Assembly: GCA_016858145.1 (NCBI GenBank)
Contig: JAEHOE010000008.1
Coordinates: 1,116,001 to 1,180,000, forward strand
From: Edaphochlamys debaryana
Taxonomy: Eukaryota; Chlorophyta; Chlorophyceae; Chlamydomonadales
DNA: 64,000 nucleotides
Direction: 5' to 3'
Below the pieces are notes generated by a model that did not search any database, had not been told where the DNA came from, and saw nothing but the letters and a program-made list of their open reading frames with translations. The translations under genes were made by a program, and so were the position numbers. Within the stretch, counting starts at the first letter, position 1; the number at the start of each line of letters is the position of its first letter. Below, piece by piece: positions 23,901 to 34,224 of the stretch.

Positions 23901-24616
23901 CTGGTACGCGTCGAGGTACTCCGGGAACTCCCGCCGCACGAAGTCTACGCAAGCCTCGTCGTCGTAGAAGCGAGTGTGCCAGCCGGGGCCGTTGACCCGG
24001 CCCCATGTCTGCATGACCGACTTCAAAGACCCCGGAACTTGTCGCGACCGGAACGTTTGGTGGACAATCCTGTTGTCGAGGAAGGAGGACAAGGGCAGCG
24101 GGTGAGAGGGACCTACGCGCTCCCGCCCACCAGGCCATGGTCGCGACACAGTGAAGCTAGGAAGCTGTGGTGCAAGCCCGCAGCGGTGCCGACTGCTGTC
24201 GATGGATGAAACGAGCTGATGCCGCACCTTGGTATGAGCATAGGCGCTGGGTCAGCGGTCCGAACGTCGACAAACTGCGGCTGGTTGAACAGCCGGAACT
24301 CCGTGAAGACCTCCCGTAGATCGATGTAGGAAGCTCTGCCAGCTGGAAGAGCGACGCAGTAGAAGAGGCCGCAGCTGAGTGCTTGGACCAGCACCAGCAC
24401 GGCCAGTAGGCCGAGCCCGAGCAACCCCAGACGAGCAGTGTAGGTCCTCGGCGTTGGGCAAGCAACACCGATGAACTCATAGGTGCGCAGCGGCTGCCGG
24501 TAGGGAATGGCCGTGCGAGGGGGCTTGTAGAGCACGTCCAGGCTCTCCAGCGTGTCCAAGCCATAGCCGTAGGACGAGTCCCTGGCCAGGCGTTTGGAGT
24601 CTTGATCCCGCCCCAT
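20982..24616 (-). CDS. Type II membrane GT32 (OCH1-like) glycosyltransferase fused to FkbM-family methyltransferase
   Basis: Exons in transcript order: 24228..24616, 23863..24069, 23276..23630, 21544..23130, 20982..21401 (986 residues, phases 2,2,0,0). A cytosolic tail (~1-60) precedes one hydrophobic segment (residues ~63-90, LGLLGLGLLAVLVLVQAL), the layout of Golgi type II enzymes. Residues ~130-220 match the Gly_transf_sug/GT32 fold: IVHQTFRSRQVP, then SDFFRYMVVLRLGGVYADID with the DxD metal/nucleotide-sugar motif at ~213-215. Further GT features follow (WFFAAAPGHPVL, TGPGMWTDVV). From ~470 an AdoMet-dependent FkbM domain begins with motif I VLVDVGAGLGYFSLAA and VVAFES, split by an Ala-rich insert, and ends with VVLLEFAPALVARSGYP and LYDLGYVHIAH. 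A Gln/Ala-rich tail of 140 residues closes the protein. Likely role: adding and methylating sugars on secreted glycoproteins; substrate unknown. Both domain calls rest on motifs I can read. Confidence 0.85.
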
Positions 24617-25534
24617 TTGGGGGCCCCGGTCCCGCTGCTCAAGCCATCATATCATCACAGCCAACACAGTGCACGAAGCGCGCAGCCGGTCGCCTATTGC
24701 TCATGCCTGATGCAAACTATGCCTCAAGGAGTGCGTCAATACGGCAAGCAAGCTGCCTCGGGCGCGCGGGGGTGTGCAGGTCTTATAGGTGGACCGCGCC
24801 CCGGTATCCGCTTATATGGAACGGGTATGACTATATCAACCGAGCAGCTAAGAGGACGCAAAGGGTGCAAGACGTGGGAGGACATGGGGGCTTTGTTGGG
24901 GGAGCGAGTGCATGCAAACGGGCCCGCGCCCGCGCAGGCCCGGCTCCGCAAGCCCGAAAAGCATGGACCTGATGTTACATTTCTCTTCAAGCGTGCGAGC
25001 GGTCAACGCAGGGGGGGACCAAAAGAATGAGGAGCTCAGTGCGCTGGCACCCACTCCCGTGTCAAGCAGAAGCCGCGCCTGCACCCGCGCCTCGCCTTCC
25101 CATACTCAAGGCAACCGTCTATTACCTGCAGCCGGCATCACCGGCCGCTGTCTCTGCGCCTTCCGCTGTGCGAAGGTTGGGCCCAAAACGCGTAGGCCCG
25201 GCGTAGGCCCGGCGAGCTCCCGGGCAGCCTCTCGTAGCCCCGTTCCAGCTCTGAGTTCTGTCAAGACCGTTACTCGTCACGTCATCGTGCTGGACGACGC
25301 TGCGGAGGGTGCCGGCGTTGTTGTCCACAGCGCATCATCGTGTCCACGGCACACCGCGAGTTTGGGGCCCCCTCTGCTCCTCCTCCGCACCTGCCCGCCT
25401 GGCCGCTGGCCCTGTCGTCCCCCTGTGTGCCCAGTTACCTACCCCCCGTCCCCGCCTGTGAGGTCCGCGCTCATGCACGTCAGTGTAGGGCAGCGGCAGG
25501 GGGGGGGTTACAAACAAAGTTGCCCGATATCATG

Positions 25535-25576
25535 CCCCAAAGTCCCCCGATCCCCCGGGACCGACGACCGACCGAC
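25535..25576 (+). repeat. C-rich/CGACC direct repeat, copy 1
   Basis: CCCAAAGTCCCCC is followed by a C/G tract and then GACCGACGACCGACCGA; the same order of blocks recurs at 26048-26087. Confidence 0.65.
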
Positions 25577-25580
25577 CCGT

Positions 25581-25597
25581 ACAGTGTACGACACTGT
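25581..25597. repeat. Short hairpin (7 bp stem, 3 nt loop)
   Basis: ACAGTGT-ACG-ACACTGT is a perfect inverted repeat directly after repeat copy 1 at 25535. Confidence 0.6.
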
Positions 25598-26047
25598 CGT
25601 ACATGGCCTGTACGTACTCCATTTCATGCCTTTCGCGTTTCGCTGGACTGCTGACCGTGTGCTCTATCCATGGGCGCGCACAGCACTGCCGGTGGCCCAC
25701 GTTGGTCGGGTACCATCAACCATGCCACGGACCCCGACCCGTTAATTGACCAACGGCTCGGCACCGAGGGGCGATATCAGGGCTTTAGTTTGCTTGTACT
25801 GTGCGATCTGAGGCGCGGGAGTGGAAGGCGGGCTTCCGGGAGCACCTGGGAGACGCCTTTGGGTGGCCGCGTGTGTGCCCGAGGCCCGGCATGCCGACAT
25901 GTCCCACCGGTCCCGACTCCCTAACACCGCTGGAAGGGTACCAGTGACTTGCCAGCATAAGTTCTTGCCGTGCTGCATGCTCAGGGCGTGCGGGATGATG
26001 CTGGGCGGTGCTCTACGCCGCGGTGACAAAGTCCCACCACACAGCCT

Positions 26048-26087
26048 CCCAAAGTCCCCCCACCCCCCCCGACCGACGACCGACCGA
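26048..26087 (+). repeat. C-rich/CGACC direct repeat, copy 2
   Basis: Same blocks and order as 25535-25576, about 510 bases further on. The flanking bases differ, so the repeat boundary is close to what is shown. Confidence 0.65.
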
Positions 26088-26891
26088 GAACTTTGGGCCC
26101 CCATAACTTTGCAATAAAACCTTCGTTTTTATTTCTGAAAGCGGATTTGGGATCCTCTCGGCAAGCTCTGTACAGACGAGGCCTGATGTATGTCTGAGGA
26201 GGACCTACCCCCCCCTGGCAGAGGCTCTGCCTGCCCTGCCTACAGCTGCATTTATGTCAGGACTCAGGAGGGGTCGAGGGGTTGCAAGCGTACGCAAGGA
26301 TGCAAGCAGCTCAAGTGTCATTCGGCAGCTTTCGTGGTCCTCTAGTAGATGCGGGTGGTCCGGAGGTGGGGAGGGGCATATGGTCTAAAGCTGCAGAGGC
26401 GCACCCCTCCTGATGCAAGCGCAGCAAGCCTGCCCCACACTGCAGTCTGGAGCAAGGCAGGCCCCATTTAGTTGCACTTCTGCATTCCCAGATCCGCGTC
26501 CTTGGGGGCTACCAACCCGAACACTGCCCTGCAAGCTTGGGCTGCAGCGGGCTCGATACTCCAGGCAAGGGCGCTGGGCCGTTGGCTAGGGGAGAACTGC
26601 AAGCGCGCATTCAGTGCATTGCCAGGGTGGAGCCAGCTCCGTAGGATTGGGACACGGTGTCTAAGGATCACCCCTTCTTGGCCGTGACCGTGGAGGGAGG
26701 GGTGCTGAACATGCCCCACGTTGAAGTGATGAATGGACTTCACCTGCCTCTTCTGGCGCACGGGTAGGGGCCTTGCCGTCCAAGTTAGGGGGCGGCGTGA
26801 TGGCTTGCAGGAGGCAAGCCCGTGAGGTTGGCTGCCATGCTGGGGGCTCTCATTGTGACCACCCAGGACTGCTCGGCATAGTGCTTGGTAC

Positions 26892-26919
26892 CCTTTACCG
26901 GTACTACGGCCGGTAAAGG
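26892..26919. repeat. Perfect 10 bp inverted repeat
   Basis: CCTTTACCGG and CCGGTAAAGG flank the 8 bp spacer TACTACGG, giving a possible stem-loop in otherwise gene-free sequence. Confidence 0.8.
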
Positions 26920-27544
26920 CCGAGGGAGCGTCAGGTAGGAGCTGGGAGCGTTGAGGTTGCCAGACAACAAGCTGGGCGGCCCCACAAATGGTTGGTGACA
27001 TAGCTACGTGCCTGGACGCCCCCAACCCCGTCAGCCTGTGTCTCTCTCTCCGGGCTGGGACTGAGTGTTACGCGTCGTGCGTGGTGCGTCGGGAACTTTG
27101 GGAGAGGAATAGGCATGTTGCATAACCCTCTGGAGACATGACACATATGAGTGCTCAAGACACACGCACGGGCAGTTCGCCTGCACACAAGCAGTCGTGT
27201 CGATTAGCCGGACGATGAGACAGGAACATCCCTGCACTGCAGTTTACGTACTCCCTCACTCCACTGCCACCCGCCCTGCGACGCCCCAGGACATGGGCAG
27301 CCTGCCCAACCGCAACTCCTCTCCTCTCTCCTCGGTGGGCAGCCCCTGCAACCCACACAGCAGCCCGAGCGCCTGCTCCCGCCCTGGCCGCAGCTGCTTG
27401 CGTCAGAGGAGGTCGTTCGTTGCACCCCTCCCCTCCCTTCCGCATACCTCCCCGCCCCGCCCCTCCCCTCCCTTACCCCTCCCCTGCGTGTCACGCCCGC
27501 CTCCATCCTTGCACCCCTTTCCCCGCGCCCAGCCCTCCACCTGC

Positions 27545-29211
27545 TCAATCGAGCCGCAGCTGCACCGCAAGGCCAAAGTGGTCGGACAGGAAGTGCCGGG
27601 TCACTTCGGAGCAGGGCGTGTGCCCCACCAGCCGCATCTGTACGGGCGCCAGGCCGGGGCCCAGCAGGACCCTGTCGTACCGGGCGGTGTACTGTTTGCC
27701 GTCGTAGTAGTAGTGATTGATCTGTACGAGGTGCGCGGCCGGTTGGACAGGGCCAAGAGTGTTCAGACCTGGCAGACACGGGACCGTATGCTGCGAGGCG
27801 GCCACGAACCGCGCAGCCTCCTGACTGACAGCGGCACGGCACCCCAGCCCACGGCCCCTGGAGGACTTGCGCTGCTTCTGTAGACCCGTCGCTACCACCC
27901 ACCATAGTGTTCCAGGTGAAGCGGTGCTCCTTGGGGCAGCCCAGCTCCACCCACGCATCCGTGAGCCCGTTCTCCGCCGCGACGCTCGTCTCGTCCTCCC
28001 GCATGTTCATGTCCCCTGCCAGCACCAGCGGCGCCTGCAACGCCCCAACGGCCTCGGGGCCCACCCCGGGCCCGGCCTCTGGGCCCGGCTGGGCCTCCTC
28101 CAGGGAGGGGCTGGCGGCCAATCTGGACGCGGCCGCGACGATTGCCTCGACCTGGCGGGCCCGCTTCAGCCCGTTGCCCGCGAAAGGGGCCAGGTGGGCG
28201 CAGGCGGCCACCAGGCGCCGCGAGCCCAGGCGCACGGGCAGGAGCACGCAGGGTCCCGCGCTGGTCGGAGGGCCGTCCGCCTGAGGAGGAAAGACACAGG
28301 GTGGTTGGGATGTGCGGTGACAGCGGTGACTGGTTTGTGGGTCGAAGCCAGGAGGTCAGTTGGGAGGATGACCGCTGGCGCGCTGGGCGTGGGAACCCGC
28401 TTCGGTGTCACTCTCGTCGCACAGAAGGCGTGCCGCGCAGCCCTCCCCATACACGCCTTCTCTTCTCTCGCACCTAAGGTGCCCTCAAGCCCCTCCCCCC
28501 CTCCTCCCTTCCCCGGGTTAAGCCGCCCACCTGCACTGGCCCCCCCTTGCGCGTTGCCACCCAGCAGTCTCCGCGGTGGGAGGGAGTGGGGCCGTAGAAG
28601 TCGTAGTGCTCCGTAAGCCTACAGCCAGGAGGGGGAGAAGGCTAACCCGTACGCCAGGTCAGCGTCTAGGCCCACCTGGCCGGGCCTGGTTCGGCCTCAT
28701 TGGGCCCGGGTTCCTGCTCCAGTCCTCCGTTGGCCCCCGCTGCTCCAGCCCGGTGCCCTGTGCGCTGCCCAGCCCTCGCTTACGAGTTTGGGAACGTGAA
28801 GCACTCCTGGAGGCACAGTAGGTCGGGCTGCTCTGCAAGTATCAGGGCTCGAAGCGCTGCGTGCTGCTTTCCCATGGACCAGTCGGCTGGAGAGTTGTCC
28901 GAGACGGCGTGGTCGTTGAGATTGTAGGTCAACAGCGTTAAGGTGGTGCCGGTTCCCGCCGTGGATGGGGTGGCCATCGTGGTGCTGGTTCCCGCCATGG
29001 ATGGGGTGGCCATCGTGGCGAAGGCGCGGATGCTGAACTTGGAGCTGACCGAGTGGTCACGGCCACCGAGCTTGTAGTGCCTAGGTATCCTCTGTGTGGA
29101 CAAGTGGCTCGCAAGTCGCGGCAAAGGTGCGCTCGCGGAGCAAACGCCAGCTGAGCACACGCAGACCAGAACAGCTGCACGAAGTTTCAAGCGGCCTGCG
29201 CCAGCGATCAT
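27545..29211 (-). CDS. Endonuclease/exonuclease/phosphatase (EEP) family hydrolase with N-terminal leader
   Basis: Exons in transcript order: 28784..29211, 28531..28618, 27903..28280, 27545..27721 (356 residues, all phases fit). The EEP fold is shown by its ordered motifs: LLTYNLND (first strand, metal-site Asn), LLCLQECF (metal-binding Glu), ACAHLAPF (catalytic His region), LAGDMNMRE (Asp/Asn pair), TARYDRVLL and SDHFGLAV (terminal Asp-His). This set is shared by Mg-dependent phosphodiesterases such as TDP2-like enzymes, Ccr4-type deadenylases, sphingomyelinases and inositol phosphatases; I cannot assign the substrate. The first ~95 residues are a hydrophobic, Ala/Arg/Ser-rich leader (LRAAVLVCVCSAGVCSASA) resembling a signal or organelle-targeting peptide. 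A second in-frame ATG before MATPSMAG could give a leaderless form. A 36 bp tandem duplication lies just before the catalytic domain. Confidence 0.85.
28946..29017 (-). repeat. Two tandem 36 bp units inside the EEP-hydrolase exon 1
   Basis: Copies 28946-28981 and 28982-29017 differ at only two positions. In frame they encode the 12-residue units MATPSMAGTSTT and MATPSTAGTGTT. Confidence 0.9.
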
Positions 29212-29945
29212 TTGTATGATATCTATAGGCCTGGGCCAACGCAGTGGCTCTCAAGGAAGCTGGGCCCTTGTGTCTCAACTCGGAAGGCACGCACCCAGTC
29301 GTAACTGTCGCCGTGTCCCCCCCGAGGTCTCGCCACCCTCCCCCTCCGCTCCCGAAGTATCCCCCTAACAATGCATTGCCTCCCCCCTCTGGCCCCCACT
29401 TTGCCCTTGAGGACAAGTGCGTTTCATGGTCGGCACATTCCGCAGCAACATAACATTCATGTCTCGCGTCGGACACCCGCGATCGCCCGGCCCCCGAGCC
29501 CCTCAGGTAAACATATGCAAGCTGATGACCTCGCAGGGGTCAGCTCGAGGTGGTGGTCCGCGTCTGCACGTACGCCAACGTGCCGGCCGACGGTGCCCTT
29601 TTTCGACCTCCAAAACGTCCCGACCCGCATTGGCGGGGCTCATAGTTCACACCAGTATACAAGTCGACGCGTCTGCTATTGGTCGCTTGTGGTGAGTGGC
29701 CTGGAGGACTGCTCGGACGGCACGCGTCAACGAGCCGCTGCAAGCATAACTTGCGGTGCCCACCCCGAGCCAATTCAGATAGCTCTTGCCACTCGCAGGC
29801 TTCAATGCTTGCCAACCCGCGTCGATTGAGCGCAGAAAGCACACGCTCGTGCCAAAATCGCCGCCCAGCCCAGCATGCCAGCAGCCCGAGCTGCAGCGAC
29901 GTGCCCGCTCCGAGCCAACTGAGAGAGGAGGACTCCAAGCCGTCC
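29212..29945. other. Divergent promoter region between EEP hydrolase and PNPOx-like gene
   Basis: The two genes are transcribed away from each other from opposite ends of this 734 bp stretch, so it should hold both promoters. I see no clear TATA box and no further gene. Confidence 0.55.
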
Positions 29946-31893
29946 ATGGCGGGGAGCGCTGCGCTGCGCTCTGGAGGAGCGAGGTGCGCGGTCGCGGTGC
30001 GGACAGTCACGCCTCGGCCACGTGCCCGCCGTGCCAAATTCCTGCAAGTCTAAAGGGCGCTCGTTTCCCCGACCAACTGCCCATGTCTTTTCCCTCACCC
30101 AAACCCCGGTACCAGGCTGGACCTCCCAAGCGCCGCCCTCGCAGCCAGGAACCTGCTCGAGTCTTCGCGGTGTGGGCACCTCAGCACCACGATAAGCTCA
30201 GGACACGGCCACAGGTGGGAGCTCATGGACCACAAGCGAAACGGGCCAGGCCAGACCCAATTTCCCACCGGGGCCCCGCTTATCCAAGCAAAAGGCTGTC
30301 GTAGGTTTGAATTTGGTTTTGCAATGGTCCATGAGCCGGCGCGTTCTGGGAAGCTTCTCCGGTCCCAGCCTCACGCCCGGGTCGCCGCATCCGCACACCT
30401 GTGCACGCCCGTATGGCCCGTACTACTCACTCACCCCTCTTCCACCCAAGAGCGCCCCCCCTTTGCCTAGTACTAGCTCCTTACTCAAGCTCTGTCATTT
30501 ACCCAAATCACCACCGTCTCTTCCGGCCCTCACGACTCAAACAGGGCGGGGTTCCCCTTCGGCACCCCGGTCGACTTTGCGGTGGATGGCGCTGGACACC
30601 CCCTGTTCCGCTTCTCGCCCCTGGCCATCCACTCCAAGAACCTGACGGAGGAGCCGCGGTGAGGAGCGGTGGTGGGGACATGGGTCTGTAGGGACACGGG
30701 TCTTTTCACTGCATAGGCTGAGAGACGCGCATGATGCCAGGGCTCGCCCCAGACTGTTTGCCAGCGGATCCCGGCATCCCGCATGTGTCCACGCACTTGG
30801 CATTGCTTCTATCGCCACACCATTGCCAGCTCAACTGCATCCCATTGCTCCATGCCCGCAGCTGCTCGCTCGTGGTTCAGATGCCGGGGTGGACGGGGCT
30901 GGCCAACGCACGGGTCACGGTACTGGGGTGCGTACGGCGCCTCCCCGAGGAGCAGCAGGTGCGGATGGCTTTGTGATTACGGCTCGCGTTGCGTCGTCAC
31001 ATAGAACATGCACATATGCCCTTGTGATAGCGGCGTGTCAGCGCAACACACACTTGTCAGCCTCACGGCAGCTCACGTTCCTCGTTCCTGCTTCGCTCCC
31101 CAGCTGGAGGCCCGAGAGATGTTCTGCTGCAAGCACTCCAACGACCGCAAGGAGCGCGTATCTTCGGGCGGATCCGTGTATTTCAGGATGGATCAGATCG
31201 CGGATCTGTACTTCGTGGGCGGCTTCGGCACTGTGCAGTGGATCTCGCCCGAGGAGTACCTGGGCTCCTCCCCGGACGAGATCGTGCTCAACAACCCCAA
31301 CGCAGTGCTGCAGGCGAGTGACTGCTCGGGGCACACGTTTTTGCTCTCCTCCAAGTAGCGGGGCAGAAGGGATGCTGGCTCTTACTGACCTTGGGTGGCC
31401 CTCTCGTGTCCGTCTGCGCCCCTCCGTCCCTCTCCCAGGTCCTGAACGAGCAGTTTGCGCCCGTTCTCCGCGCCAAGCTGGGCAGTGGCGGGCGGCCCCT
31501 GGACGAGCTGGTGTTCATCTCCATCGACGCATCAGGCGTGGACATGCGCGTGCGCTGCGGCCACGAGTTCAGCGTGGAGAGGATCGGGTTCGCGGACAGG
31601 GTGAGTGGTGGGGGAGGGGGTGGCTGGAGGGGGCAGGGCTAGAGTCAAGGAGGAGGGAGGGGAGACGGCTGAGGGGAACGGAGGTTAGGGTCTCCAATCC
31701 TAAACCCATGCCGGGAGCTCGACAGATGACACTTGCCGCTCCCAGCCACCCACTGCCGTTGCTGCTTGGCTCAGCAGCCCCTCGCCTACACCCCCTAAAA
31801 TTCCCACAGGTCACGAATGAAGAGGAGGCGGTCGCCGCCATGCAACGAGTGGCGGAGGAGCTAGGGTGTCCCAGCGGCCAGGCCGCCGAGTGA
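29946..31893 (+). CDS. FMN-binding split-barrel (pyridoxamine 5'-phosphate oxidase-like / HugZ-type) protein
   Basis: Exons: 29946..29983, 30116..30214, 30545..30658, 30862..30958, 31104..31313, 31439..31600, 31810..31893 (about 268 codons). Residues ~14-110 follow the split-barrel pattern of PNPOx-like and haem-utilisation HugZ-like proteins: ARNLLESSRCGHLSTTISSG, AGFPFGTPVDFAVDGAGHPL, FRFSPLAIHSKNLTEEPRCS, LVVQMPGWTGLANARVTVLG. The second half carries the DUF2470-like domain usually fused to it (LDELVFISIDASGVDMRV, then IGFADR). In plants such proteins are plastid-located and one binds glutamyl-tRNA reductase in tetrapyrrole control; a similar place here is inference. Weak point: exon 1. 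ATG 29946 with donor AG|GTGCGC at 29984 keeps frame but leaves only 12 leader residues, so the true first exon may differ. The intron at 31314-31438 begins with GC (CAG|GCGAGT). No FMN-contact residue was verified individually. Confidence 0.8.
31314..31438 (+). other. GC-AG intron of the PNPOx-like gene
   Basis: Donor CTGCAG|GCGAGT and acceptor TCTCCCAG|GTC, both phase 0. The next GT (GCGA|GTGACT) would give phase 1 and break the following exon. Confidence 0.75.
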
Positions 31894-33344
31894 ACGCATA
31901 CGTACCTGCGCCCTCGGCAGCCGCACCGTAACTCCGTGCCTACGACCGAAAGTCTTGAGCTAGCCACCCCTCGGGAGTCCACACGAGCCCTGCCCTGGTG
32001 CGGGGCCTGGCTGGTTATGCACACTGCTGGAGCTACCCCTCCTCCTGGAGGCCGGCGCAACCACAATGAGGCGGGTGGCATGTTGGGAACGGAACAAGGC
32101 AGATGGCATGGCTACTACGCAGCAAGACGCTGCTAAGGAGTGGGAGCTCGCAGGAGGCCAAGGCTGAAGAAATATGGGCGTACGTAGACCCGGCGGACAC
32201 TGCAGAAGTAAGGGGTGCTACTTACACGGCTTTAGGGACCCGGGGGAGGGCGAGGGCGGGCAATGCTCATGGTGGCCTCTGCTCTGTGACCCCTAGGTTC
32301 TGATGCGCAGCGGTCAGAGGTCTAGGCGGCGGTGTGTTTGCGTGGAAAGGGGGGTTACGAAGTGCGGGCGGCGGCGTTTTACAGCCTGGTACTGGCTTGG
32401 TACGGCATGTACGGCATTTACCCGCTGCGAATGTTGAGGTGTGGGTTGAGGGTCTGTGCGGCTTCGGAGGATGGTAGAAGGGTGCGTGAGCCTCAGGGCA
32501 ACGGCAAGGGAAAGAACTGGAAGAGGTTGGGGGAACGGGGGTGTTTTGTGAAGCAGGTCCGCCGCTCGGACGAGCTTGCTAGTAGAGGGGGCCGGACAAG
32601 GTACGCGGAGGGTGGTGTAGTCAGTCAAGCTGGCAAGGCTGCACGCAACAAACGAGACTGCACGCTGCCCTTGCAGGCGTCGCTGTGTGCGCTTAAGGCG
32701 CTATCTGTCTTTGCAACTATACGATGTAGGGATTAGTACCTTGATTATCGTGCTCGGGCTGCGCGGCAGGTAGTACGGGTTGTGTAGTAACCGTGGATAA
32801 GGTGTGTACGGTTACGGAGCCAGTGCGCGGGACGTGTCGCGCCTGAATGTTCTGCCTGGACGGACTGACGAGCAGGGGCGGTTGATCTGACAGGTTGCCG
32901 GTTGCCGCTTCGAGCCATGCGTCGCGCTATGGCCCAGGCAGGGCTTAGCTAGCGGTTGTCGCCCTTTGGTGGCACCTGCTAGGAAGCTACGTATTTCTCA
33001 TTCTTGGTCGAGAGGGGTGCTACATCCACCAAGGGAAGAGGCCTTTTTGCGTTTCCGCGGGCTCGGGCTCTGCCCTTTTCCCCGCCATAAGGAGACTTGT
33101 TGTGTTTCCGCGTGAGAGGGCTTCCTGTTATGGTCAGGGCTGTTGCCGCAACATATAGTTACGGCTGTCCGTGGGGTGTGCGTAGGCCGGCCTGGGGCAT
33201 CACGGACGGGGCGGCGCTGGTGAACGGTGGAAACTCTTGGCAACAAAACGGGGGCCGCTCGTTGGAGTGTCCCCTGGCCTACCTCTCGCCGGAACCGTAG
33301 CCAGTAGCCTATGTACCCAGTTGTGTGTTGTGACGGCGGAGTGG

Positions 33345-33356
33345 TGTAAGCTGTAA
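33345..33356 (+). terminator. Pair of TGTAA motifs, possible distal poly(A) signal
   Basis: Two TGTAA pentamers separated by two bases, about 1.45 kb after the PNPOx-like stop codon. The distance makes assignment to that gene uncertain. Confidence 0.25.
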
Positions 33357-33518
33357 GGGCATAGCGGCTGACGCTGCTGTCATCGGTGCGGATCGGGGGC
33401 TGTACCGGTATTCCTGCTGGCATCGGCCGGTAATCCTGCGGTGCGTGGCGGGGCCCAATCGATTGCCGCCGTTCAGGGAGGTTTCGCGTGAATAGGTTTG
33501 CAGGGTTCATTTGCGAGG

Positions 33519-33534
33519 AATTGTACAATTGTAC
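33519..33534. repeat. AATTGTAC direct pair forming a 12 bp palindrome
   Basis: AATTGTAC occurs twice in tandem; the first twelve bases, AATTGTACAATT, are perfectly self-complementary. Confidence 0.8.
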
Positions 33535-34219
33535 GGCAGTGCGAGTCAGGCGACGGAGTTTGTTCCGAGATTGCATGCATGGCGGTGCACCTGCCGCGCC
33601 ACTTAACTTGCATTACTGCATTGCCGGGCAGTTTCTTGAGGCGGTTCGGGCCGATCTATCGGGCGTTGGCGTCTGTGGCTGAGGAAGTTGGAGGGATTAC
33701 CGTGACATCTCGAGAAATTAGTATCTGTTTGGGGATGGTGGGGTTGTGCTGTCGCCGGAGGTGCCGGGGGCAGGGAGCAGGGAAGATGGGCTATCTGTGT
33801 GTTTCAAGGGCTGCCTGTGTGGCGTGGGGCCCCAGGCTGGTTGGGGGTATCTTTATAAGTCACGTGAAGGACTTTGCGGGACCGGCTGGCTGGAAACGGG
33901 CCGGTTAGGGTTTTGCTGCTCACTGAATGCATGCCTTATTGCCTTTCGTTGGGGGCGCCTTCAATTCTGCATAGTTCCCGTTTTGCCGGGGTCGTCTAGA
34001 ACAGCAACAATTACAACAGTACATCCTCTGAGCGGGACTGCAATTGCAATTCGTTCACTGGCTGCAGCTCCTTTGAGTTTGCGCGCACACGGCAGCAGGG
34101 CTCCCTCGAGTGGGGCTTGGATGTCTCCCAACGTATCTGCCCTCGTCCGGCTGGTCTCATTACTTCCCGGGGTTCCGGCAATCGACACACGGACGCCCTT
34201 AATTTGTTCGGCACGCAGC

Positions 34220-34224
34220 TTACA
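34220..34224 (-). terminator. Possible poly(A) signal (TGTAA) of the transporter gene
   Basis: TTACA on the + strand, about 1.25 kb downstream of the transporter stop codon. This is far for a 3' UTR, so the assignment is tentative. Confidence 0.25.

Larger units (their letters stand above)
24617..27544. other. Intergenic region with scattered repeats, no supported gene
   Basis: It contains the promoter of the glycosyltransferase gene and the 3' end of the EEP-hydrolase gene. It is less GC-rich than the genes and carries a C-rich direct repeat pair (25535-25576 and 26048-26087), a small hairpin (25581-25597) and a perfect 10 bp inverted repeat (26892-26919). A 185-codon - strand frame at 26468-27025 has neither algal codon bias nor recognisable motifs and is not called. 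Confidence 0.55.

Noticed and set aside
26468..27025. 185-codon - strand open frame
   Set aside because: No recognisable motif, amino-acid usage unlike the real genes here, no splice partners and no poly(A) signal. A relic of a mobile element cannot be excluded.
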